Counted from the stretch's first letter, positions 9,470-21,074 are shown. The stretch is DNA of 64,000 nt from Gammaproteobacteria bacterium (GCA_018824085.1 JAHJHI010000046.1:62001-126000), one strand, 5' to 3'. Made by a program: numbers and translations. Notes: generated by a model from the letters alone, not told the origin.

Positions 9470-10102
9470 TTACGGCGCCAGTCTCACGCGTGCCCAGCCG
9501 GACGTCCCGCGCCGGTACAGCAGGCGATCATGCAGGCGGTCCGCCCTGCCCTGCCAGAATTCGATCGACTCCGGCCTCAGCCGGTAGCCCCCCCAGTTCT
9601 GCGGACGGGGCGGCGCGGCGCCGTAACGCGCCTCGAACTCGTCGACGCGCGCCGCCAGGAACTGACGATCCGGTATTTCGCGGCTCTGCGGTGATGCCCA
9701 GGCACCCAGTCGATTGCCGAGCGGGCGCAGCGAAAAATAGGCATCGGACTCCTCCTCGCTCACGCGGCTCACCGTGCCTTCGATCCGGATCTGCCGCTCG
9801 AGCGCCGCCCAGAACAACAGCAGGCTGGCGTGCGGATTCGCTTCGATTTCGCGTCCCTTGCGGCTTTCGTAGTTGGTGAAGAACACGAAGCCGTCATCGC
9901 CGTAACCGCGCAGGAGCACGATGCGCACGCTCGGCCGGCCGTCGGCGCCGACGGTGGCCAGCGTCATCGCATTCGGATCGCGCTCGACGACGCGCCCTGC
10001 GTCGGCAAACCACAGGCGGAACTGTTCGATCGGATCGGCACTGGCTTCGGCGTCATCGAGCGTACCGCTGGTGTAATCGATTCTGTGATGGGTCGGATCC
10101 AC
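9470..10102 (-). CDS. pdxH: Pyridoxamine/pyridoxine 5'-phosphate oxidase
   Basis: A 210-residue FMN enzyme that makes pyridoxal phosphate. Family motifs are RIVLLRGYGDDGFVFFTNYE with SRKGREI (FMN and phosphate contacts) and the C-terminal signature ESIEFWQGRADRLHDRLLY. A GTG start at 10102 has an AAGGAAG ribosome site 5 nt upstream, and the protein then has the usual length. It lies 11 nt after the DUF192 gene on the same strand. Confidence 0.95.
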   Translation of the reverse strand: MDPTHHRIDYTSGTLDDAEASADPIEQFRLWFADAGRVVERDPNAMTLATVGADGRPSVRIVLLRGYGDDGFVFFTNYESRKGREIEANPHASLLLFWAALERQIRIEGTVSRVSEEESDAYFSLRPLGNRLGAWASPQSREIPDRQFLAARVDEFEARYGAAPPRPQNWGGYRLRPESIEFWQGRADRLHDRLLYRRGTSGWARVRLAP

Positions 10103-10113
10103 GATGTCTTCCT

Positions 10114-10551
10114 TCAGTCCGGCGCCGGCGCGCGGTCGAGGCCTGTGATGCGCGCGCCGGCGCGCAATTTGCGGGCGGCGAACCACCCGGCATTCGTTTC
10201 CAGCGCATACCGCACCGCGCGCGCCGCGCAGTGCGAGTCGTCACTCTGTGGCGACATGTCGGCGATGTTGATGATGACGCCCTTGTCGTCGACAAAAGCG
10301 ACGCTGAGCGGAATGAGCGTGTTGCGCATCCACATGCAGTACTTCTGCGGCTGCGGGAAGACGAACAGCATGCCGCTGTCGGCAGCCATCTCCGTGCGAT
10401 GCATCAGCCCGGTCATGCGACTCGCCTGCGTATGCGCGACTTCGGCCCGGATGCGGTACATGCCGACGGCCAGGTCCAGCGCAACCGGTTCCGCACGCGC
10501 GACATGCGCGAGCAGCAACAATGGCAGGCACGGCAGGAACAGCTTTCTCAT
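10114..10551 (-). CDS. Exported DUF192 family protein
   Basis: A 145-residue protein with a clear signal peptide (MRKLFLPCLPLLLLAHVARA) and the DUF192 hallmarks TGLMHRTEM, GMLFVFPQPQ, MWMRNTLIPLSVAFVDDKG and a conserved C-terminal ALETNAGWF. The family is periplasmic or lipoprotein-like and has no established biochemical function. The ATG at 10551 was chosen because it starts the signal peptide. It is upstream of and probably co-transcribed with pdxH. Confidence 0.85.
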   Translation of the reverse strand: MRKLFLPCLPLLLLAHVARAEPVALDLAVGMYRIRAEVAHTQASRMTGLMHRTEMAADSGMLFVFPQPQKYCMWMRNTLIPLSVAFVDDKGVIINIADMSPQSDDSHCAARAVRYALETNAGWFAARKLRAGARITGLDRAPAPD

Positions 10552-10627
10552 GATGTATGAAGCCCCGAATGCACTAATGATGGCGGTCCGGTGTTGGCCG
10601 CGCATTGATCCGCGTCAGGCAAACCGC

Positions 10628-11182
10628 TCATTGCGGACACCTGACGTCCGCGTCGACCCACTGGCCGGGTTGCAGCCCGCCGAGTTGCCAGGGACCGATC
10701 GCCACACGAATGAGCCGCAGCGTCGGATGGCCGATGGCGGCTGTCATGCGGCGTACCTGCCGGTTGCGCCCCTCTGCGATCCCGATTTCAAGCCAGCAGG
10801 TATCCACCGTCAGACGATGGCGTACCGGCGGCGATCGCTGCCACAGTCCCGCCGGCGGATCGATGCGAAGTGCGGTGCACGGGCGGGTCGGCCCGTCCTT
10901 GAGCTGCAGGCCGGCGCGCAGGCGTGCGAGCGCCGGTTCGTCCGGGATACGTTCGACCTGCACCCGGTAACGCTTGACCATCTTGTGACGCGGGTCCGTG
11001 ATGCGGTGCTGCAGCGCACCGTCGTCCGTCAGCAACAGCAATCCTTCGCTGTCCGTATCCAGCCGTCCCGCCGGATAGACACCCGGAATGTCGACGCAGT
11101 CGGCGAGCGTCGGGTGCATGCCGTCGGGCGAGAATTGGCAGATCACGCCGTACGGCTTGTTCAGCAGCAGCAGGCGACTCAC
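10628..11182 (-). CDS. rluE: 23S rRNA pseudouridine synthase, RluE type
   Basis: A 184-residue RsuA-family pseudouridine synthase without the N-terminal S4 domain, as in RluE, which modifies U2457 of 23S rRNA in E. coli. The catalytic Asp is in PAGRLDTDSEGLLLL, and the GRNRQVRRM motif is present. It begins with GTG, whose bases overlap the stop codon of aceK (GTGA), so it is coupled to aceK. Assignment to RluE rather than another short RsuA member rests on length and motif order. Confidence 0.85.
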   Translation of the reverse strand: MSRLLLLNKPYGVICQFSPDGMHPTLADCVDIPGVYPAGRLDTDSEGLLLLTDDGALQHRITDPRHKMVKRYRVQVERIPDEPALARLRAGLQLKDGPTRPCTALRIDPPAGLWQRSPPVRHRLTVDTCWLEIGIAEGRNRQVRRMTAAIGHPTLRLIRVAIGPWQLGGLQPGQWVDADVRCPQ

Positions 11183-12957
11183 GCGTCCTGCCCTGCCGAG
11201 GCCTCCGGCTGGGCGAAGCGGCGCGCGAGCCGCAACTCTTCCGGATACGGAAAGAACTCCTGCAGGTGCCCGTCACGAATGCGCTGCTGTGTGTCCTGCC
11301 AGAACTTCACGTCGAGCAGATCCTTGTGATACTTCATGAAGGATGCGCGGACCTTGGGCGTGGACAGCAGAAAGGTCGCGAATTCCTCGGGAAAGATGTC
11401 GTTGCGGGCGACCGAATACCAGACCTCGCCGGACATTTCGTATTCCGGACTCGGCGCCGGCGGGATGCGCCGGAAATTGCAGTCGGTCAGGAACTCGATC
11501 TCGTCGTAGTCGTAGAACACGACGCGCCCATAGCGCGTGACGCCAAAATTCTTCCACAACAGGTCGCCCGGAAAAATATTCGCGACCGCCAGCTCCCGGA
11601 TCGCGTTGCCGTACTCGTAGACCGCGTGATCCGTTTCTTCGGCGGTGGCCTTTTCGAGAAACATGTTGAGCGGCGTCATGCGTCGCTCGATATAGCAATG
11701 GCGGATGACGACCGTATTGCCATCCCGTTCGATCATCGACGGTGCGAGATCTTCAAGCTGTTCGAGCAGCTCCGGCGAGAACCGGTGCTCGGGCAGCGCA
11801 ATGTCGGAAAACTCGAGCGTGTCGGCCATGCGCCCGACGCGGTCGACCTGCTTGACCATCAGGAACTTGCGCTTGACCGTCTCACGATCCGTGTCCTTCG
11901 AGCTGCCGAACTTGTCCTTGATCACCTTGAACACGTACGGATACGACGGAAGCATGAAAACAAGCATGACGAGGCCGCGGATGCCCGGCGCCTCGACGAA
12001 GTTGTCGTTGGAGTGCCTGAGATGGTTGATCAGGTCCCGGAAAAACATCGCCTTGCCCTGCTTGCCGAGGCCCAGCATCATGTAGATCTCGGATCGCGGC
12101 TTCTTGGGCATCAGCGAGCGCAGGAAATCGACGTTCTCCGATGGCACATCCATGTCGGCCTGGAAATAGGCGCGGGACAAGGAAAACATGACACTCACAC
12201 GCCAGGGTTCGAGCAGGATGGTGTCGAGAAAAAGCCCTTCCTTGCGGTCATGCAGCACCGACACCATGAACGGGTATTCGTGGTGTCCGTTGATCGCCTT
12301 GCCGATCACGTATGCGGCCTTGTTGCGGTAATAGGCCGAACCCAGCACCTGCAGTTGCAGATTGGCTTCGCGCGCGGGCCACTCACCGCCCACGTGGGCA
12401 AGGACAGCACGCATGATGTAGTCGACATCACGATCGAGGTCGGTGAATGGGCGCTGCCAGTCGAAATCGAGAAAGATCTGTTTCACTGACGCCCGAAGGC
12501 CTGTCTTGTTCGGATAGTAGCTGCGCCAGGTCGGCGGCGAACTTTCGATCAGTTCGGTCGAGATCGCAGGCCGCACGAAGATGAAATCGTTGTGGAAGTA
12601 CTTGCGATGCAGAATTTTCGTCGTGACCGAATTGAAGAAGGTCTCGGCCAGTTCGGGTTGCTTGTGATCGACCAGCAAACCGATGTAGAGAAGCTTTGCC
12701 TGATGCCAGGTGTTATCGTCCAGCGAATCGGCGTGGAACTCGTTGTGCAGGCGCGTCACGCACTCGCGCACGCGATCGTCGTAGTACTGGATGCGTTCTC
12801 GGATGCAGCGCTGCTGTCCCGGCCAGTCCGCCTGTTCGAAGCGCTGCTTCGCGTTTCCGCTGACGGAACGAAACAGCCGGTAGTGCTTGTCGAAGCCTTC
12901 GATAAGCGCGTTGGCAATCGCCTGTGCCACCTGATTCTGGCCTGCCGGAAGAGTCAT
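11179..12957 (-). CDS. aceK: Isocitrate dehydrogenase kinase/phosphatase
   Basis: A 592-residue bifunctional enzyme that phosphorylates isocitrate dehydrogenase to push isocitrate into the glyoxylate shunt, and dephosphorylates it again. Recognisable segments are QIFLDFDWQRPFTDLDRDVDY, the kinase lobe around FKVIKDKFGSSKDTDRETVK, and GDLLWKNFGVTRYGRVVFYDYDE with the metal-binding DYDE. The ATG at 12957 gives the usual N-terminus; the frame is open further upstream without conserved sequence. It is divergent from its substrate gene icd, 203 bp away. Confidence 0.97.
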   Translation of the reverse strand: MTLPAGQNQVAQAIANALIEGFDKHYRLFRSVSGNAKQRFEQADWPGQQRCIRERIQYYDDRVRECVTRLHNEFHADSLDDNTWHQAKLLYIGLLVDHKQPELAETFFNSVTTKILHRKYFHNDFIFVRPAISTELIESSPPTWRSYYPNKTGLRASVKQIFLDFDWQRPFTDLDRDVDYIMRAVLAHVGGEWPAREANLQLQVLGSAYYRNKAAYVIGKAINGHHEYPFMVSVLHDRKEGLFLDTILLEPWRVSVMFSLSRAYFQADMDVPSENVDFLRSLMPKKPRSEIYMMLGLGKQGKAMFFRDLINHLRHSNDNFVEAPGIRGLVMLVFMLPSYPYVFKVIKDKFGSSKDTDRETVKRKFLMVKQVDRVGRMADTLEFSDIALPEHRFSPELLEQLEDLAPSMIERDGNTVVIRHCYIERRMTPLNMFLEKATAEETDHAVYEYGNAIRELAVANIFPGDLLWKNFGVTRYGRVVFYDYDEIEFLTDCNFRRIPPAPSPEYEMSGEVWYSVARNDIFPEEFATFLLSTPKVRASFMKYHKDLLDVKFWQDTQQRIRDGHLQEFFPYPEELRLARRFAQPEASAGQDA

Positions 12958-13057
12958 GTTCCGTTCCGCGGTGTCGATGAAACTCCCGATTCTATGGCGA
13001 GTACGGTGATTTCGTGCTGTCGCACCGCGGCAGTGCGGTGCGGGCCCGCCGCAGCAA

Positions 13058-13088
13058 TTGCCGCAGCGGAACGCGATTGGGGGATAAT
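13058..13088 (+). promoter_or_regulatory. Possible promoter for icd
   Basis: TTGCCG and GATAAT are separated by 19 nt, a loose fit. A perfect 8-bp hairpin (13021-13028 with 13035-13042) lies just upstream in the aceK-icd divergent region; its role is unknown. Confidence 0.35.
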
Positions 13089-13160
13089 CGTCGATGCCCA
13101 TGGGCGGCAACCCCCGCTGAAGGGAATATAACCAGACAACACACCAAGGAGCTGGATGGC

Positions 13161-14405
13161 ATGAGTACTACTCACATCAAGATTCCCGCAGAGGGGACAA
13201 AAATCGTGGCGGGCCAGCCGATGCCCGACCATCCCATCATCCCGTTCATCGAAGGTGACGGCATCGGCGTGGACATCACGCCCGTAATGATGGAAGTCGT
13301 CGATGCCGCCGTGGCCAAATCCTACGGCGGCAAGCGGAAGATCACCTGGATGGAGGTCTACGCCGGCGAGAAGGCAACCCGCATGTACGGCCCCGACGTG
13401 TGGCTGCCTGAAGATACGCTCGCTGCGCTGAAGGAGTACGTGGTATCGATCAAAGGTCCGATGACAACGCCGGTCGGCGGCGGTATCCGTTCGCTGAATG
13501 TCGCGCTGCGCCAGGAACTCGATCTCTACGTCTGCCTGCGCCCGGTCCGTTATTTCACCGGCGTGCCGAGCCCGGTCAAGCAACCGGAACTGATCGACAT
13601 GGTCATCTTCCGTGAAAACACGGAAGACATCTACGCAGGCATCGAGTGGCAGTCGGAATCCGACGGTGCCCGCAAGCTCATCAAATTCCTCGTCGAGGAA
13701 ATGGGCGTCAAGAAGATCCGTTTCCCCGAAACCTCCGCCATCGGCATCAAGCCGGTGTCGCGTGAAGGATCGGAACGGCTGATCCGCAAGGCTCTCCAGT
13801 ACGCAGTGGACAACGACCGCAAGTCGGTCACCTTCGTGCACAAGGGCAACATCATGAAGTTCACGGAAGGCGGTTTCCGTGATTTCGGATATGCGCTTGC
13901 CCAGAAGGAATTCGGCGCCGAGCCGATCGACGGCGGCCCGTGGTGCAAGTTCAAGAATCCGAAGACGGGCCGCGACATCGTCGTCAAGGACGCGATTGCC
14001 GACGCGTTCCTTCAGCAGATCCTGCTGCGCCCGGCTGACTACGACGTCATCGCGACACTGAATCTCAACGGTGACTACATCTCCGACGCACTCGCAGCCC
14101 AGGTCGGCGGCATCGGCATCGCGCCTGGTGCAAATATTTCGGACAAGTACGCGGTGTTCGAAGCCACCCACGGCACGGCGCCGAAATATGCCGGTCTGGA
14201 CAAGGTCAATCCGGGCTCGCTGATCCTGTCGGCTGAAATGATGCTGCGTCACATGGGCTGGACGGAAGCCGCAGACCTGATCATCTCGTCCATGGAACGC
14301 GCAATCGGCGACAAACAGGTCACCTACGACTTTGCCCGTCTGCTGGACGGCGCCAACGAAGTCTCGTGCTCCGAATTCGGGCGCGTGATGATCGCCCGCA
14401 TGTAA
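13161..14405 (+). CDS. icd: NADP-dependent isocitrate dehydrogenase
   Basis: A 414-residue TCA-cycle enzyme that converts isocitrate to 2-oxoglutarate. It has the E. coli-like layout: [13 protein letters not shown], then [23 protein letters not shown] with Ser111 at the position phosphorylated by Ace[15 protein letters not shown], and a C-terminal NADP-binding region [17 protein letters not shown]. The ATG at 13161 follows AAGGAG. Its divergent neighbour aceK and the phosphorylatable Ser together indicate that flux is controlled by phosphorylation. Confidence 0.98.
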   Translation: MSTTHIKIPAEGTKIVAGQPMPDHPIIPFIEGDGIGVDITPVMMEVVDAAVAKSYGGKRKITWMEVYAGEKATRMYGPDVWLPEDTLAALKEYVVSIKGPMTTPVGGGIRSLNVALRQELDLYVCLRPVRYFTGVPSPVKQPELIDMVIFRENTEDIYAGIEWQSESDGARKLIKFLVEEMGVKKIRFPETSAIGIKPVSREGSERLIRKALQYAVDNDRKSVTFVHKGNIMKFTEGGFRDFGYALAQKEFGAEPIDGGPWCKFKNPKTGRDIVVKDAIADAFLQQILLRPADYDVIATLNLNGDYISDALAAQVGGIGIAPGANISDKYAVFEATHGTAPKYAGLDKVNPGSLILSAEMMLRHMGWTEAADLIISSMERAIGDKQVTYDFARLLDGANEVSCSEFGRVMIARM

Positions 14406-14445
14406 CCGGAAACCGGGCGTCTCTCGCGCCCGGAACCCGCAGAAA

Positions 14446-14471
14446 AAAAACCCGGCCGAAGCCGGGTTTTT
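14446..14471. terminator. Bidirectional terminator between icd and cspA
   Basis: The hairpin CCCGGC-CGAA-GCCGGG is flanked by A5 on the left and T5 on the right, so it can end both icd and the convergent cspA transcript. Confidence 0.9.
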
Positions 14472-14493
14472 CATTGTGGATCCAGGGAAAGGA

Positions 14494-14697
14494 TCATGCA
14501 GCCTGGATGTTTGCGGCCTGCTTGCCCTTTGGACCCTGGGTTACTTCAAAACTCACTTTCTGGCCTTCCTTCAGGGTCTTGAAGCCCCCCATCTGGATGG
14601 CGGAAAAATGGGCGAACAGATCTTCGCTGCCATCATCCGGGGTGATGAAGCCGTAACCCTTGGAATCATTGAACCACTTCACAGTACCAGTTGCCAT
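14494..14697 (-). CDS. cspA: Cold-shock domain protein
   Basis: A 67-residue single cold-shock domain. It has RNP1 (KGYGFIT) and RNP2 (DLFAHF), so it binds single-stranded RNA/DNA as an RNA chaperone. The start is the ATG at 14697, preceded by GAGAGGAAGAG. It has its own promoter with a leader of about 150 nt, as is usual for cold-induced members. Which csp paralogue this is cannot be decided from one gene, so the symbol is generic. Confidence 0.95.
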   Translation of the reverse strand: MATGTVKWFNDSKGYGFITPDDGSEDLFAHFSAIQMGGFKTLKEGQKVSFEVTQGPKGKQAANIQAA

Positions 14698-14854
14698 TGA
14701 TCTCTTCCTCTCAACCTCTCAAATGAGCCGAAGCTCCCGAACATGTTGGTTTTTCAAGTTCTGATGTTCCTGCCCGGGAACTACTGACCGCGCCGGAACT
14801 CGACTACGGTCAGGGACGCCGATCACTCGAGAGCTTGAACCAAACACAAAACGG

Positions 14855-14883
14855 CTTTTAGCCCAGATACCGGATGCGGTCAA
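14855..14883 (-). promoter_or_regulatory. Predicted promoter of the cold-shock gene
   Basis: On the minus strand, TTGACC and TAAAAG are separated by 17 nt. Start of transcription near 14848 gives a leader of about 150 nt, close to the length of the thermosensing cspA leader of E. coli. The rest of the 386-bp gap 14698-15083 shows no other gene. Confidence 0.5.
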
Positions 14884-15049
14884 CACGTTTCCATGCTGCA
14901 CCACGGAAGACGCACACGCGCCGTTTCGTGCCAGTTCGGGTGGCGCGCACAAGGGCCCCGCACGCGACGCACACGGGTCCTCGCGAAGCGCACGCCGGCG
15001 GGTGTGAAGGAGGTCCGGAAAAGCACCCGGAACCCCTCCAATTCCCGTG

Positions 15050-15077
15050 TTGCACCCCGGTTGATTGTGATTAGAAT
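15050..15077 (+). promoter_or_regulatory. Predicted promoter of clpS-clpA
   Basis: TTGCAC and TAGAAT are separated by 16 nt. The -10 ends only 6 nt before the clpS ATG, so the message would be leaderless or nearly so. Confidence 0.45.
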
Positions 15078-15083
15078 GAGGCC

Positions 15084-15392
15084 ATGGTTACACGCAGGCA
15101 GGACGAGTCGCTCCTTGAACTTGAAAAGACCCGGGTCAAGCCCCCACCTCTGTTCAAGGTCATGGTGCTGAATGACGATTACACCCCCATGGACTTCGTG
15201 GTCGCGGTGCTTCAGAAATTTTTCGGGATGAACCGGGAACAGGCTACGCGCGTGATGCTCAAGGTACATACGGAGGGGGCCGGAGTGTGCGGCATTTACC
15301 CCAAGGACGTCGCAGCATCGAAAGTTGAACAGGTGTGTACCTTTGCCCGCCAGCATCAGCACCCGCTGGCGTGTGTGATGGAGGAAAATTAA
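15084..15392 (+). CDS. clpS: ATP-dependent Clp protease adaptor ClpS
   Basis: A 102-residue N-recognin that delivers proteins with N-degrons to ClpA/ClpP. The core is [24 protein letters not shown], with the NDDYTPM motif that forms the N-end residue pocket. The preceding 30 residues are the flexible tail that engages ClpA. The stop codon touches the clpA ATG, so the two are translated together. Only a weak GAGG is present before the start. Confidence 0.97.
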   Translation: MVTRRQDESLLELEKTRVKPPPLFKVMVLNDDYTPMDFVVAVLQKFFGMNREQATRVMLKVHTEGAGVCGIYPKDVAASKVEQVCTFARQHQHPLACVMEEN

Positions 15393-17663
<2,271 letters not shown>

Positions 17664-17680
17664 CGTGCATGAGATACAAC

Positions 17681-17709
17681 GAGGCGGCCTGCGGGCCGCC
17701 TCTTTTTTT
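17681..17709 (+). terminator. Rho-independent terminator of clpSA
   Basis: A 9-bp stem GAGGCGGCC / GGCCGCCTC with loop TGCG is followed by T7, 17 nt after the clpA stop. Confidence 0.92.
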
Positions 17710-17742
17710 GTCTGTTCCACTCCAGAAACGAAAGGAAATCCG

Positions 17743-18222
17743 ATGAACATCCACACCGCCGACCTGTGCGATCAATTCGAATCCGAGCTGCGCATCTGCG
17801 CCCCCATGTTCCGCAGTTACGGTGGACGCCCGGCTTTCAGTGGACGGATCACGACGCTCAAACTGTTCGAGGACAACGGACTCGTGCGCAAGGCGCTCGA
17901 AGCAAAAGGCGACGGACAGGTTCTTGTCGTCGATGGCGGGGCCTCGATGCGCCGCGCGCTGGTCGGCGACCAGATCGCACAACTCGCTGCAAACAACGGC
18001 TGGTCAGGAATAGTCGTCTATGGCTGCATCAGGGACTCGGCCGCCATCGCCAAAATGGACGTCGGATTGTTCGCGCTCGGCACCCATCCGCTCAAAACGG
18101 TGAAACGCAACGAAGGTACAGTGGATTCGATCGTCGCGTTCGGTGGCATTGACTTCGTACCAGGCCATTATCTGTACGCCGACGCGGATGGCGTCATCGT
18201 GTGCCCGCGCAACCTGACATGA
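17743..18222 (+). CDS. rraA: RraA family protein (RNase E regulator / aldolase-like)
   Basis: A 159-residue protein of the RraA/HMG-aldolase fold. It has TADLCDQF at the start, VVDGGASMRRALVGDQIAQLA and VVYGCIRDSAAIAKMDVGLFALGTHP, the segments that form the active-site-like pocket. E. coli RraA inhibits RNase E; other members are oxaloacetate decarboxylases or HMG aldolases, and sequence alone does not separate these. The ATG at 17743 follows AAAGGAA. Confidence 0.88.
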   Translation: MNIHTADLCDQFESELRICAPMFRSYGGRPAFSGRITTLKLFEDNGLVRKALEAKGDGQVLVVDGGASMRRALVGDQIAQLAANNGWSGIVVYGCIRDSAAIAKMDVGLFALGTHPLKTVKRNEGTVDSIVAFGGIDFVPGHYLYADADGVIVCPRNLT

Positions 18223-18324
18223 CTGCCGCAGCGCACAAGTCGAAGATTTATTTTCGGCATTTTTTCACGCCTCGCATCGTCTGAAAAACACAACCAATTG
18301 TTTAAAAAGAAAATAATGCTTCTT

Positions 18325-18342
18325 ATGTCTTATACAAGACAT
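18325..18342. promoter_or_regulatory. 18-bp palindrome upstream of aceA promoter, likely operator
   Basis: ATGTCTTATACAAGACAT has 7-bp perfect arms around ATAC. It sits directly upstream of the predicted aceA -35. The TCTTATACAAGA core looks like sites of FadR/FCD-type GntR regulators, but the protein is not identified; no GntR gene is in the window. Confidence 0.55.
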
Positions 18343-18343
18343 C

Positions 18344-18372
18344 TTGTTGCTTTGCCAAAGGCTCTCTATACT
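18344..18372 (+). promoter_or_regulatory. Predicted promoter of aceA
   Basis: TTGTTG and TATACT are separated by 17 nt. Start of transcription would be near 18379. Confidence 0.55.
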
Positions 18373-18378
18373 TACGTC

Positions 18379-18618
18379 TGTCACGATCGCTGACCCGTCG
18401 CATTCGACAATCAGCGTTCCCCGAGCGCCCGGCCTGCATCCCGCCATCCGCGGCATCAGGCCCACGCCGGTTTCGTGTATCGGCACGCACCGGGTGATAC
18501 CGGCTTGAAAGATGTCCGCAAGCGACGTCGGGACAGGGTGCAAAACCGTTTTCATCGTCAGGGCGTTCAGGTGGCCGCAGCCGCCCGTACGGGTTGTTTT
18601 TTTCTTCGAGGATATGCA
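18379..18618 (+). other. Long untranslated leader of aceA
   Basis: About 240 nt lie between the predicted start of transcription and the aceA ATG with no convincing gene. The gap 18223-18618 otherwise holds only the palindrome and promoter listed here. Part of the leader is GC-rich with short inverted repeats (for example near 18470-18500); I cannot assign a known RNA element. Confidence 0.4.
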
Positions 18619-19917
18619 ATGAGCACGAAAGAACAGGAAATCGCCAAGATTCAGAAGGATTGGGACGAGAACCCCCGCTGGAAAGGCATCAAGCGCGGCT
18701 ATACGGCCGAGGACGTCTATCGTCTGCGCGGTTCTTTCCCCGTGGAATACACGCTGGCCCGCCGCGGCGCGGAAAAGCTGTGGGATCTGGTCCATAACGA
18801 GCCGTTCATCAACTGTCTCGGCGCACTGACCGGTGGCCAGGCCATGCAGCAGGTGAAGGCCGGCGTCAAGGCGATCTACCTGTCGGGCTGGCAAGTTGCT
18901 GCCGACAACAACTCGTACGAAGCGATGTACCCCGACCAGTCACTGTACCCGGTGGATTCGGTCCCGACCGTGGTCAGCCGCATCAGCAACAGCTTCAAGC
19001 GTGCCGACGAAATCCAGCACGCCAAGGGTATCTACGAAGGCGACAAGGGCTACATCGACTACTTCGCTCCGATCGTCGCTGACGCGGAAGCCGGTTTCGG
19101 TGGCGTGCTGAACGCCCACGAACTGATGAAGGCCATGATCCGCGCAGGCGCCGCTGGCGTTCACTTCGAAGATCAGCTCGCGTCCGTCAAGAAGTGCGGT
19201 CACATGGGTGGCAAGGTTCTCGTGCCGACGCAGGAAGCCGTTCAGAAGCTCATCGCCGCCCGCCTCGCTGCGGACGTCTACGGTGTGCCGACGCTGATTC
19301 TTGCCCGTACCGATGCGGAAGCAGCCGATCTGTTGACCAGCGATTGCGACGCCAACGACAAGCCGTTCGTCACGGGTGAGCGCACGTCGGAAGGCTTCTA
19401 CAAGACCAAGAAGGGTCTCGACCAGGCCATCTCGCGCGGTCTCGCATATGCTCCGTACGCCGACCTGATCTGGTGCGAAACCGGTACGCCTGACCTGGCT
19501 TTCGCCAAGGCATTCGCCGATGCAATCCACGCCAAGTTCCCGGGCAAGATGCTGGCCTACAACTGCTCGCCGTCCTTCAACTGGAAGAAGAACCTTGACG
19601 ATGCCACCATCGCCAAATTCCAGCGCGAACTCGGCGCGATGGGCTACAAGTACCAGTTCATCACCCTCGCCGGCATCCACAACATGTGGTACCACATGTT
19701 CGATCTGGCACAGGATTACGTGGCCCGCGGCATGTCGGCCTATGTCGAGAAGGTTCAGGAGCCGGAATTCGCAGCCCGCGACCGCGGCTACACCTTCGTG
19801 TCGCACCAGCAGGAAGTCGGCACCGGTTACTTCGACGATGTGACGACAACGATCCAGGGGGGCGCCTCGTCGGTGACCGCGCTTACGGGTTCTACCGAAG
19901 AAGAGCAGTTCCACTGA
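18619..19917 (+). CDS. aceA: Isocitrate lyase
   Basis: A 432-residue enzyme that splits isocitrate into glyoxylate and succinate. The catalytic loop KKCGHMGGK (Cys193) is intact, along with the metal-binding region around DAEAGFGG and the [10 protein letters not shown] segment. Length fits the bacterial type. The ATG at 18619 follows GAGGATATGCA. In a methylotroph using the serine cycle, this enzyme can also regenerate glyoxylate; that role is inference from context. A strong terminator follows. Confidence 0.98.
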   Translation: MSTKEQEIAKIQKDWDENPRWKGIKRGYTAEDVYRLRGSFPVEYTLARRGAEKLWDLVHNEPFINCLGALTGGQAMQQVKAGVKAIYLSGWQVAADNNSYEAMYPDQSLYPVDSVPTVVSRISNSFKRADEIQHAKGIYEGDKGYIDYFAPIVADAEAGFGGVLNAHELMKAMIRAGAAGVHFEDQLASVKKCGHMGGKVLVPTQEAVQKLIAARLAADVYGVPTLILARTDAEAADLLTSDCDANDKPFVTGERTSEGFYKTKKGLDQAISRGLAYAPYADLIWCETGTPDLAFAKAFADAIHAKFPGKMLAYNCSPSFNWKKNLDDATIAKFQRELGAMGYKYQFITLAGIHNMWYHMFDLAQDYVARGMSAYVEKVQEPEFAARDRGYTFVSHQQEVGTGYFDDVTTTIQGGASSVTALTGSTEEEQFH

Positions 19918-19957
19918 GGATGCTGTGGCCTGCGCAAGCAGGTCCGGCACGCCAGAA

Positions 19958-19990
19958 AGGCCGTCCGGCAATGCTGGACGGCCTTTTTTT
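19958..19990 (+). terminator. Rho-independent terminator of aceA
   Basis: A 9-bp stem AGGCCGTCC / GGACGGCCT is followed by a T7 run. Confidence 0.92.
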
Positions 19991-20100
19991 CGATCGCTTG
20001 TCTCGGCGTCCGCCAGGCCTTCGCCTCTGGATGGCGCCACGCTGCGCACAGAGGAGGGCGTCCAGCCGCTGCACGACGTCGCACGACATGCAGCGGCTGC

Positions 20101-21045
20101 TCAGGCCTCCGGAAGCGGTGGTTCGGGGATGTACTTGCCACCGGATTCCCAGTAAGCGAGATCAGCGTAGGTAAGTTTGAGCTGATCGACAAACAGCCGT
20201 ACGCGCAGGGGCAGGTGCCGGCGTTGCGGCAACAGCGCGAAAATGCCCATGGCCGGTGCGGCAAACTCCTTCAGCACCTCGACAAGCGCACCGTTGTTGA
20301 GATCCTCCCTGACCTCCCAGTACGAACGCCAGGCCACTCCCAGCCCGCTCAGCGCCCAGTCGCGCAGCACTGCGCCGTCATTGCATTCGACAAGATGAGT
20401 GATGCGCAGCGTGATCGGCTCGCCGTGCGCCATGAAGCTCCAGCCGCGAGCCTGCGAACGGTTCGGTCCGAGGCCCAGGCAGCGATGCTGCAGCAGGTCA
20501 TATGGATGCCCCGGCTTGCCGAAACGCCCGAGGTAATCGGGGCTCGCCACCACTACGCGTCGCGTTTCACCCAGCTTGATACTGATCATGCTGGAATCCG
20601 GCAGGCTACCGATTCGCACCGCGCAGTCCACGTTCTCATTCACCAGGTCAACCATTCGGTCGGTCAGATCGAGCGATATCTTCACATCAGGATTTGCCGC
20701 CATGAAACGCTTCACCAGCGGCGCGACGTGGCGGCGTCCGAAGCCTGCCGGCGCGCTGACACGCAACAGGCCCGTCGCTCGCGCGCCTCCCAACGTGACA
20801 GCGGCATCCGCACTGGCCATTTCGTTCAGGATGCGCTGGCAATCCTCCAGATAAGCGCTGCCTTCGTGCGTCAGCGTGAGCTTGCGAGTAGTGCGCAGCA
20901 TCAATTTGACGCCCAGCCTCTCTTCCAGCGAATCAATGCGCCGCCCGATCACCGCTGGCTGAACCCCTTCCTGTCGTGCCACAGCGGACAGACTGCCGTG
21001 AGCAGCGACTGAAACAAACGATTCAATCTCTTTAAAACGATCCAT
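20101..21045 (-). CDS. LysR-type transcriptional regulator next to aceB
   Basis: A 314-residue LysR protein. It has a winged helix at residues 1-60 (FKEIESFVSVAAHGSLSAVARQEGVQPAVIGRRIDSLEERLG), then a periplasmic-binding-like effector domain. It is divergent from aceB, with a LysR-type palindrome at 21075-21089 beside the aceB promoter, so control of aceB (and perhaps aceA) is the natural reading. The effector is not known. Confidence 0.9.
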   Translation of the reverse strand: MDRFKEIESFVSVAAHGSLSAVARQEGVQPAVIGRRIDSLEERLGVKLMLRTTRKLTLTHEGSAYLEDCQRILNEMASADAAVTLGGARATGLLRVSAPAGFGRRHVAPLVKRFMAANPDVKISLDLTDRMVDLVNENVDCAVRIGSLPDSSMISIKLGETRRVVVASPDYLGRFGKPGHPYDLLQHRCLGLGPNRSQARGWSFMAHGEPITLRITHLVECNDGAVLRDWALSGLGVAWRSYWEVREDLNNGALVEVLKEFAAPAMGIFALLPQRRHLPLRVRLFVDQLKLTYADLAYWESGGKYIPEPPLPEA

Positions 21046-21074
21046 TTTGTACTTTTAGTAAAAAATAAATGTAC

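Noticed and set aside
13021-13042. 8-bp hairpin in the aceK-icd gap as a terminator or riboswitch
   Set aside because: No T run, no neighbouring conserved structure, and no gene ends there; mentioned only with the icd promoter.
18265-18894. Reverse-strand open frame of 209 codons across the aceA leader
   Set aside because: It runs through the start of aceA on the other strand and has no recognisable sequence; treated as a shadow.
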